This document shows positions 58,647 through 64,000 of a stretch of DNA of 64,000 nucleotides, in pieces. The notes under the pieces are model-generated. The model was not told the DNA's origin and did not search any database. It saw only the letters and a program-made list of their open reading frames with translations. The DNA comes from Aurantibrevibacter litoralis (GTDB lineage: Bacteria; Bacteroidota; Bacteroidia; Flavobacteriales; Flavobacteriaceae), in the NCBI RefSeq assembly GCF_034651555.1, contig NZ_JAYEEQ010000010.1:62001-126000 (forward strand), in the 5' to 3' direction. Made by a program: the position numbers and the translations under genes. The first letter of the stretch is position 1; every line of letters begins with the position of its first letter.

Positions 58647-58717
58647 GGCATCGTGGCCGAGTGGCTAGGCAGAGCTCTGCAAAAGCTTGTACAGCAGTTC
58701 GAATCTGCTCGATGCCT
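58647..58717 (+). tRNA. tRNA-Cys (anticodon GCA)
   Basis: A 71-base cloverleaf can be drawn. The acceptor stem GGCATCG/CGATGCC is perfect, the D stem is GCC/GGC, and the anticodon stem GAGCT/AGCTT (one G-T pair) encloses loop CTGCAAA with anticodon GCA. The T arm is AGCAG-TTCGAAT-CTGCT and the discriminator base is T. The CCA end is not encoded. It marks the boundary between core genes and the accessory Rhs region. Confidence 0.95.
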
Positions 58718-58721
58718 CATA

Positions 58722-58760
58722 AAGACCATATTCGTTAAGAATATGGTCTTCGTATTTCTG
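58722..58760 (+). terminator. Stem-loop terminator after tRNA-Cys
   Basis: AAGACCATATTC pairs perfectly with GAATATGGTCTT around the loop GTTAA. The following sequence is only moderately T-rich. Confidence 0.8.
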
Positions 58761-58874
58761 CATGCGGCTATCACATTGCACTTCCATTCTTCCTTTGTGA
58801 TGCTCTGGCCAGAAAGTAAAACAGAAATAGTGCTATACAGGAGCTGTTCAAAATTCGTTTTACTCTAAATAGAC

Positions 58875-58967
58875 TTAAAAGCGACAATAGAGCTGCCCAT
58901 TCATGTGCACCAAACCAACACTTATCAGGTGCTCATGACCCGTATAGCCACGATCCAAAAAGAGCCC
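58875..58967 (-). pseudogene. Remnant of an Rhs-repeat protein
   Basis: The minus strand reads GLFLDRGYTGHEHLISVGLVHMNGQLY before a stop. This matches the start of the orphan Rhs cassette at 63.5 kb (LDRGYTGHEHLLSVGLVHMNGRLYDP) with few changes. The reading frame breaks immediately after NGQLY, so only about 30 codons remain. Its 5' edge coincides with a C-rich repeat at 58964. Confidence 0.8.
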
Positions 58968-58993
58968 CCCCGGCCCCCGAAGGGGTAATTATA
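58964..58993. repeat. C-rich repeat related to the CCCCCTT family, copy 7
   Basis: The sequence CCCCCCCGGCCCCCGAAGGGG followed by TAATTAT resembles the arms CCCCCGACCCCCTTCAAAGGGG of copy 5 at 10 kb, in degenerate form. It abuts the Rhs remnant. Confidence 0.5.
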
Positions 58994-59009
58994 TTCCGTA
59001 GCGAATGTT

Positions 59010-59384
59010 CTAAGGCTCTGTTTTTAATAAAAATTGCAACGTATCCTTGTTCTTAAGAACATAAAAGAAGGGTTCATTCTCCAATTTATATAGTGTATAA
59101 GGCACTTGAACATCGGAAATTCTTGGCGTGTATTCTTTCGTTTTTGGACGCCATAGAGGTGGATATCTCTCTTTCAACCAAATGGGTTTATCCTTATTCA
59201 TTAGGGGACAGGATCCTATTAAATAGTATTTTTTATTTAAAATCATCACTCCTCTATTCATTGTTTCATGCTTCACTTCAATTTTTAAATCCGAATTCTT
59301 ATCAATGGTAGTATACCTTACTTTCCTTTCACAACCACTTGCTAAAGAAACAAAAATTAACATTAAAACTTTCAATTTTTCCAT
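59010..59384 (-). CDS. Small lipoprotein, candidate immunity protein
   Basis: The 124-residue protein starts MEKLKVLMLIFVSLASGCERK with a good lipobox (LASGC). The rest shows no family I recognise. The gene overlaps the 3' end of the Rhs C-terminal toxin-like gene by 13 bases, the position in which immunity genes are normally found. A lipid-anchored immunity protein would fit a toxin acting on the membrane or envelope. This role is inferred from context only. Confidence 0.65.
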   Translation of the reverse strand: MEKLKVLMLIFVSLASGCERKVRYTTIDKNSDLKIEVKHETMNRGVMILNKKYYLIGSCPLMNKDKPIWLKERYPPLWRPKTKEYTPRISDVQVPYTLYKLENEPFFYVLKNKDTLQFLLKTEP

Positions 59385-60463
59385 GGGAACATTCTATTGG
59401 TTTCTCCAATTCCTCCATTGATATCTAGTATAGTTGCATTGGCTCCTATGCCAATTGAGCCTCCGAATCCCAAAACAAAATTATTTGAATTCGGAACTGA
59501 AGCATGAATAGCGGTAATACCCACACTAGCACCATAAACATCAATTCCTGCATTTACTTCATACCTTAAACCAAAAAACACATCACTTGTGAAATTGGTA
59601 TTACCTGAATAATATAATCCAGTACCAGAAATAGTCCCTGAAGCTGAAGGTGTTGAAAAATGTAATCCCTTATCTTCGTAAGCAAAAAATTCACCCTTAT
59701 CTACTCCTCTTAACATTTTTATAATACCCCCTTCTAATTTTACGGCACCTCCCACACCAGCAGTTCCATTTAATGATAATGCAATTGCATCTGGATCTAA
59801 TAAATGCCTCAATCTCTGCGTTATAGCTGCTGCAGCCACGTTTGGCCCAAACCAACCAGAATGGACACCGTGGTTCAAACCTCCAGAGATTAGTCCTTGC
59901 CTCAAACCATCTAGGAACTTCCCTCCACCTAATACACTGCCAGCACCTCCAGATAGTCCAGAGGCTCCTATTTTTGCTATCGCCCCCAAAAGTTTAGAGT
60001 CGATTTTAATGCCATTAACACCTGATGCCACGCCAGAGCTTATTGCTCCACTCAAAGCCCCGGCACCAAATTTACCGCCTTGTACCGCTGCTAAGGTTCC
60101 GCCTAATACCGCATGGGCACCCTTTTGGAATGCTCCTACAAGCAAGGAATTGCCCGTACTTAGAACTCCTTCTACTGCAAGGCTTGTAGCAAGTTTTCCA
60201 GCTACCTCTCCAATCCCAAAAGCAGCCGCCCCGCCAAGGGCCCCGAACAAGGCAGCCTTGCCGGCCCCCTTAAAAAATGCCTGCCCTCTAAAAAGATTGC
60301 CTATACCATTGGTAACTACACCTATTGCTACTCCTAATAGGGAGGTAACAAAAAACTCCCCACTCGGATCCGTATGTTTCAACGGGTTGTTCAGCACATA
60401 CCCGTACCTGTTAAAGTTTTTGGTGTTGTAGGGGTTCCTTCGGCAAGCTATTAGTTTAGTATT
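59372..60463 (-). CDS. Orphan Rhs C-terminal cassette B, glycine-rich toxin-like domain (5'-truncated)
   Basis: The open frame contains NPYNTKNFNRYGYVLNNPLKHTDPSGE, the last part of the Rhs core including the DPSGE cleavage-type motif. It then changes to a Gly/Ala-rich hydrophobic region (about 170 residues) and a C-terminal beta-rich part (FFGLRYEVNAGIDVYGASVGI). The upstream Rhs sequence is absent. The frame meets a stop at 60464, at the IS110 left side, so no natural start is present; GTG 60397 is the first candidate start. The Gly-rich helices suggest a membrane-active toxin, but this is speculative. The overlapping lipoprotein gene downstream is its likely immunity partner. Confidence 0.7.
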   Translation of the reverse strand, partial: NTKLIACRRNPYNTKNFNRYGYVLNNPLKHTDPSGEFFVTSLLGVAIGVVTNGIGNLFRGQAFFKGAGKAALFGALGGAAAFGIGEVAGKLATSLAVEGVLSTGNSLLVGAFQKGAHAVLGGTLAAVQGGKFGAGALSGAISSGVASGVNGIKIDSKLLGAIAKIGASGLSGGAGSVLGGGKFLDGLRQGLISGGLNHGVHSGWFGPNVAAAAITQRLRHLLDPDAIALSLNGTAGVGGAVKLEGGIIKMLRGVDKGEFFAYEDKGLHFSTPSASGTISGTGLYYSGNTNFTSDVFFGLRYEVNAGIDVYGASVGITAIHASVPNSNNFVLGFGGSIGIGANATILDINGGIGETNRMFPWKN

Positions 60464-60680
60464 TTATATTTACAGGAAGTTTAATCTTATTAAATTTCTG
60501 AAAAACCAGAAGGAAAAGGTGAACTATTTCGGCTCTTAGATTTTAAGGTCTATCCTGAGCATCAGTCCTTTCCCTTCTTAGGTTTTGGTACCATTTAGAA
60601 TGTTAAGCTTAAAGGCTTATTAATAGCGTTAGTACACAAGCCTATTGGTTCTTCAGGATTTTAATAGCTAATTCAAAGTT
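60450..60680 (+). ncRNA. Candidate bridge RNA region of the IS110 element
   Basis: IS110-family elements are known to encode a structured bridge RNA in their non-coding end, and this is the only long non-coding stretch of the element. CCTGAGCAT at 60554-60562 is the exact reverse complement of ATGCTCAGG at the element's right end (61683-61691), as expected of a donor-binding guide. The secondary structure was not computed and the exact ends are unknown. Confidence 0.35.
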
Positions 60681-61662
60681 ATGAAAAATCTAGTAACAGG
60701 GGTTGACATCTCTAAAGATACATTAGATTACTGTTCTTTAGACAACAAAGAAGTACAAGTAAAAAATAGAGGTGTTTTGGAGAATCAACACCACGCCATT
60801 AATAAATGGCTGAAAAAATTTGATAAGACCAATACCGTTTTTGCATTGGAGCACACAGGACATTATGGTGCTGCTTTGATTGACTGTTTGAGCAGTAATG
60901 ATTATGTATTCTACCTTATCAATCCTTTAGAGCTTAAAAAATCACTAGGTATACAGAGAGGCAAAAGTGATATAAAGGATGCTTATCGTATTGCAGAATA
61001 TGCCATTACCAACAAACATAAATTAAGTCCATACCGCTTACCAGGAGAAAACATAGACAGGCTCAAAGCACTCATCACAGCAAGGGAACGCTACATCAAG
61101 ATGTCTGTACAAGTTCAAAATAGCTTAAAAGCCAATGAAATATTGAACCGAACTATTGATGTGAATATGTTGATCACAGAGGAAAAAAAGCAGTATAAGT
61201 CTCTACAAAATAGCATAAGGAACATTGAAAATGAGATGCAAAAAATCATAAAGGCCGATCAAGATTTGAAAAATAGCTATAAAAAAGTGACAGCGGTAAT
61301 CGGAGTAGGACCAGTAATTGCTATAAAATGCATCACAGAAACAGCCAATTTCACCAAATTCGATAACCCAAGAAAATTTAGCTGCCACTGTGGTCTAGCT
61401 CCTTTTCCGTACCAGTCGGGAAGTAGTATTAAAGGGAAAACCAAAACACATTTTTTAAGGGACAAATCGTTGAAGGCAATCCTACCTAAAGGGAGCCATT
61501 ACCGCAGCTCAGCATGATCCGCAACTAAAGGCATACTACAATCGTAAGGTTATGGACGGAAAACACCATATGAGTGTAATAAATGCAATCGCCTATAAAC
61601 TTGTATTAAGAATATTTGCTGTTGCCAAAAGAGACGAACCATTTATAAAATTAGTGGCTTAA
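60681..61662 (+). pseudogene. IS110-family transposase, one-base frameshift
   Basis: The first frame gives 278 residues. TGVDISKDTLDYC begins the DEDD RuvC-like domain, FALEHTGHYGAAL and GKSDIKDAYRIAEYA carry its other acidic residues, and GVGPVIAIKCITE with LAPFPYQSGSSIKGK is the C-terminal Transposase_20 domain with the serine. The frame then stops early at 61517. Reading one base over at AAAGGGAG (61488-61494) restores GAITAAQHDPQLKAYYNR and continues to TAA at 61662, for about 327 residues, the usual length. An extra G is the simplest reading. A programmed shift or a sequencing error cannot be excluded. Confidence 0.85.
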
Positions 61663-61714
61663 AAATTTGTTTTTAACTTAGAATGCTCAGGGCGGGCTTA
61701 TCATAAGCAAAACA

Positions 61715-61743
61715 GGCACGGATTACCATTATAAATCCGCGCC
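61715..61743 (-). repeat. Cassette-spacer hairpin 1
   Basis: GGCACGGATT and AATCCGCGCC pair over ten positions. Read on the minus strand, the single mismatch becomes a G-U pair. Similar hairpins lie at 61807 and 63634. Confidence 0.65.
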
Positions 61744-61806
61744 ATCGGGAATAAGGCTCGCCAATTGTATTTCAAAGAGCTTTTACCTAAAATGTTGCCA
61801 TGCAAG

Positions 61807-61828
61807 CCACACAAAAGGATTCGTGCGG
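61807..61828 (-). repeat. Cassette-spacer hairpin 2
   Basis: CCACAC and GTGCGG pair around a 10-base loop. On the minus strand the odd pair at the third position is G-U, as in the other spacer hairpins. Confidence 0.5.
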
Positions 61829-61844
61829 TAGCGAGGTTTTTGCT

Positions 61845-62486
61845 TTAAAAACTCTCTTTATATTTCGGGGGTAATAACTTTTGTATCTGATCCTGCTCTA
61901 TTTGTGCCTGTAAAAACTGTTCTGTAAAAACTGTATCATACTCGGGATTAAATCCTAATATATCAAGTGGATGCTCATATTCAGTTGCTGAATATTTCCC
62001 CCATTTAGCACTTGCCCCAAAAACAAAATATTCATTGTAGTGCATTTCAAAAAGAACTGCCGATATATAATTCCCGCTTATCAATTCCTCCCAAGTTATA
62101 TCAATAGGGAATTTCATTCTAAACATTGGTTCTCCTTCCGTAAAATCTTGTGTATTTTGAATGATGACAAAATGAGTTTCCCCAATATTTTTAATAACCT
62201 TTTGTAGTTGCTCAAAATCTTCCTTTACAAATAAACAACCGCCTATTAATGGTATCATCTTATAATTTGAAGTAAAAATCAAATCAGGTAATCCTTTTTG
62301 TTGAATAAATATTTTATCTTGTATTGGTTTCCAAATATTTTGATATTCATTTTCTGTTAACCAATATTTTTGCAAATACTCTTCCGCAAGTTTTTGATTT
62401 CCCCATTCACTTTCAGGAACTAATTTTGAAAAAGAAGAGTACCAATAATTTAAGTATTCCTCAATATGTCGGATATACTCTATCAT
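61845..62486 (-). CDS. Candidate immunity protein for Rhs cassette A
   Basis: This is a 213-residue soluble protein with no signal peptide and no family I can name. It is rich in aromatic and acidic residues, with FEMHYNEYFVFGASAKWGKY and EHPLDILGFNPEYD as its most distinctive segments. The ATG overlaps the end of the Rhs C-terminal toxin gene by 4 bases (ATGA), so the two proteins are made together. That coupling, and the cassette layout, are the basis for calling it an immunity protein. Confidence 0.65.
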   Translation of the reverse strand: MIEYIRHIEEYLNYWYSSFSKLVPESEWGNQKLAEEYLQKYWLTENEYQNIWKPIQDKIFIQQKGLPDLIFTSNYKMIPLIGGCLFVKEDFEQLQKVIKNIGETHFVIIQNTQDFTEGEPMFRMKFPIDITWEELISGNYISAVLFEMHYNEYFVFGASAKWGKYSATEYEHPLDILGFNPEYDTVFTEQFLQAQIEQDQIQKLLPPKYKESF

Positions 62487-63538
62487 TGCCCTACTCTTAT
62501 TTTAAATACTGAACCTGCTTTGTTTATATCAATTGTGTATATTCCTGTCTTTGTAGAAAAGTGATTAAACAAAGTTGTTCCATCTTGCATTAAAATAGTT
62601 CCATTTGCTTGCCTTGTACCTCCTTGAGATATTGCTTTGAAAATAGATGCTCCATCGCCTTTTACAAACCCCTGCATTCCTGCTTTTACTTTTGCCAAAG
62701 AACCCGCTCCCTGGATTAGGCTTTCAGCACTATTAAATTGGTTTAAGAGTTTCGTACTCGTCTTAGCGGCACTACTGGCCACCGATCTCGCTCCTACTTT
62801 TATACCTGTTTTAATACCTCCTTTAACCAAGGAGGAGCCACCAAGGGTAAAAACATCCAGAACAATTGAACCTGCGCCAAGGGCCACCATCCAGCCATTG
62901 CCCTCGTTTATGCCTTTATAGATGTCCTTTACACCCCCGGCTATGGGTACAAAATCCAACACCGTGTCTGCCACATCCGCCCCTGAAATGCCCAGTCCAC
63001 TTCCCGATGTGGATATGCCCCCTGCCCCCGTAGGGCCAAAGATAGACAAATTGGTCGGAACCGCTGCGGACATATTGCCCGGCACGTCCAGCATGTGCAC
63101 CACCGGGGCGGGGGCTCTTTGGCTACGACCTCCAAATAGATTCTTAATGGGGTTTACTATATGTTTATTAACCCATTTTTCGACTGGTTTGCCAATGGCT
63201 CCCTTGAACCAACGGCCATATTGGGCACTGGTTATTTCATCCAGCCATCCTTCAATGGTGTCCGAAATATTGCGTTGTTGCTCCGGGGTAAAAGTTATCG
63301 GCTCTTGGTTTGGGCGTTCTTTCCCTTCCCTGGCGTATTGCTCCCCCGAAGGGTCCACATACATCAACGGGTTGTTGAGCACATAAGAATATCTGTTGTA
63401 ACTTAATGTGCTGTACGGGTCCTGTACGTAATCGTCCGGCATCAGGAAACGGTGAAGAACGGGATCATAAAGCCGCCCATTCATATGCACCAAGCCAACG
63501 CTCAACAGATGCTCATGACCAGTATATCCCCGGTCCAA
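62483..63538 (-). CDS. Orphan Rhs C-terminal cassette A with pre-toxin and C-terminal toxin-like domain
   Basis: Residues 1-67 are the end of an Rhs core (LDRGYTGHEHLLSVGLVHMNG, YSYVLNNPLMYVDPSGE). A linker follows, then a pre-toxin segment at about 190-260 (DFVPIAGGVKDIYKGINEG and GAGSIVLDVFTLGGSSLVK) like the PT-TG type. The last 60 residues (GTILMQDGTTLFNHFSTKTG, YTIDINKAGSVFKIRV) are the probable toxin, compact and beta-rich. A BECR-type RNase is one possibility, from the closing KIRV strand only. The start is TTG 63538, but homology continues upstream to a stop at 63584 (NKYNHFRHRQTWGLF), so this is a displaced tip without the Rhs N-terminus. It would need recombination into a full Rhs gene to be delivered. 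Confidence 0.75.
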   Translation of the reverse strand: MDRGYTGHEHLLSVGLVHMNGRLYDPVLHRFLMPDDYVQDPYSTLSYNRYSYVLNNPLMYVDPSGEQYAREGKERPNQEPITFTPEQQRNISDTIEGWLDEITSAQYGRWFKGAIGKPVEKWVNKHIVNPIKNLFGGRSQRAPAPVVHMLDVPGNMSAAVPTNLSIFGPTGAGGISTSGSGLGISGADVADTVLDFVPIAGGVKDIYKGINEGNGWMVALGAGSIVLDVFTLGGSSLVKGGIKTGIKVGARSVASSAAKTSTKLLNQFNSAESLIQGAGSLAKVKAGMQGFVKGDGASIFKAISQGGTRQANGTILMQDGTTLFNHFSTKTGIYTIDINKAGSVFKIRVGQ

Positions 63539-63633
63539 AAAAAGCCCCCAAGTCTGCCTATGGCGGAAGTGGTTATACTTGTTTCAAAGAACTTTAACCG
63601 TCATTAAATCGCTTGTTTGCCCTTATTCTTTAG

Positions 63634-63659
63634 GGCACGAGCAGAAAGATGCTCGCGCC
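63634..63659 (-). repeat. Cassette-spacer hairpin 3
   Basis: GGCACGAGCA pairs with TGCTCGCGCC around a 6-base loop. The base of the stem (GGCACG/CGCGCC) is identical to hairpin 1, while the upper arm differs. Confidence 0.65.
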
Positions 63660-63678
63660 AGCCGGGGGTTTAGCTTAT

Positions 63679-64000
63679 TCATATTTCTCCTCTAACAGGA
63701 TAATCCTTTAAAATATTTTCAATGTCTGACACTATTGTATCTAATGACATGTTATCAGAAACAAGCTTAAAACTTAATTTATCGTTGTCATTTCCAAATT
63801 TAATCACACCGTCCCATTCTATATTTCCATTTAAATTTAAAACCCCCTTTAAATGTATTCCCTCCTCCATAGTATCGAACTTTGCTATTGAGAGCTTTCC
63901 AAGCTGTAAATCTTTAAGTTCCTTTAAAAATATTTGGAAATCATCCGTTCTTAGATTTACTGAAAATAAACCTTTAATGATACCTAAATTAATATTGATT
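63679..64000 (-). CDS. Partial protein, possible WapI-like immunity protein (5' end outside window)
   Basis: The frame is open from the right window edge to the stop at 63679, giving at least 106 residues. It reads INLGIIKGLFSVNLRTDDF, then a helix FLKELKDLQLGKL, then alternating strands (IEWDGVIKFGNDNDKLSFKL) and a final helix LDTIVSDIENILKDY. This two-helix and beta-sheet layout reminds me of WapI-family immunity proteins, but the match is loose. Its place directly upstream of orphan Rhs cassette A suggests it is the immunity gene of a further Rhs toxin beyond the window. Confidence 0.55.
   Translation of the reverse strand, partial: ININLGIIKGLFSVNLRTDDFQIFLKELKDLQLGKLSIAKFDTMEEGIHLKGVLNLNGNIEWDGVIKFGNDNDKLSFKLVSDNMSLDTIVSDIENILKDYPVRGEI

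Larger units (their letters stand above)
60450..61691 (+). mobile_element. IS110-family insertion sequence
   Basis: The element consists of about 230 bases of non-coding left end, a frameshifted DEDD transposase gene and a short right end of about 30 bases. TTAGAATG occurs in both the left (60595-60602) and right (61678-61685) non-coding parts. There are no terminal inverted repeats, as is usual for the family. The boundaries are estimates, set by where Rhs coding sequence ends on the left and where spacer sequence resumes on the right. Confidence 0.75.

Noticed and set aside
58647..58717. Island integration at tRNA-Cys
   Set aside because: I find no second copy of the tRNA 3' end in the window and no integrase gene, so integration there is not supported.
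61663..61844. Continuation of Rhs cassette B on the right side of the IS110 element
   Set aside because: The minus strand here reads only spacer and hairpins with no Rhs coding sequence, so the element did not simply split one Rhs gene.

Overview
The window reads as chromosomal DNA of a marine-type member of the Flavobacteriaceae (Bacteroidota). The evidence is a giant SprB-type adhesin with PorP/SprF partners and gliding-motility/type IX C-terminal signals, families typical of the phylum (DUF4837, DUF4175, OmpA proteins with PD40 propellers), and -7 promoter boxes of the form TAnnTTTG upstream of many genes. No species can be named from sequence alone.

1-12.6 kb, minus strand: a surface polysaccharide locus. 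In transcription order it holds a Wzz-like chain-length protein, rfbB, a small DUF559 nuclease gene, rfbA, rfbC, rfbD, wecB, wecC, a Wzx-type flippase, a GT4 glycosyltransferase and two successive Wzy/ligase-like membrane proteins, the last cut by the window edge. The pathways imply dTDP-L-rhamnose and UDP-ManNAcA as precursors. Non-overlapping junctions carry copies of a palindromic repeat centred on CCCCCTT-CA-AAGGGGG, and the DUF559 gene sits between two inverted copies.

12.6-38.7 kb: mostly housekeeping genes. These are a conserved protein whose C-terminus resembles nucleoside phosphorylases, a GH3-type adenylating enzyme, an M23 peptidase, tatA, an OmpA/PD40 lipoprotein-like protein, DUF4837, an MltD-like transglycosylase, pgk, holB, a DoxX-like protein, an OmpH/Skp protein, a methyltransferase, mnmG, ybeY, DUF4175, gltX, an SPFH protein and glnS. 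mnmG is flanked by two TGTTCCACGTGGAAC palindromes that look like parS sites.

38.9-58.1 kb, plus strand: a four-gene surface-adhesion operon. It encodes a 754-aa gliding-motility C-terminal-domain protein, a PorP/SprF protein with two extra SPOR-like domains, a 4541-aa SprB-like adhesin with about 41 Cys-to-Cys modules, and a second plain PorP/SprF. This resembles the sprCDBF arrangement. folB and tRNA-Cys follow.

58.7-64 kb: an accessory region of orphan Rhs C-terminal toxin cassettes and candidate immunity genes on the minus strand. It is interrupted by an IS110-family element that has a frameshifted transposase and a possible bridge-RNA region, and its spacers carry related hairpins.
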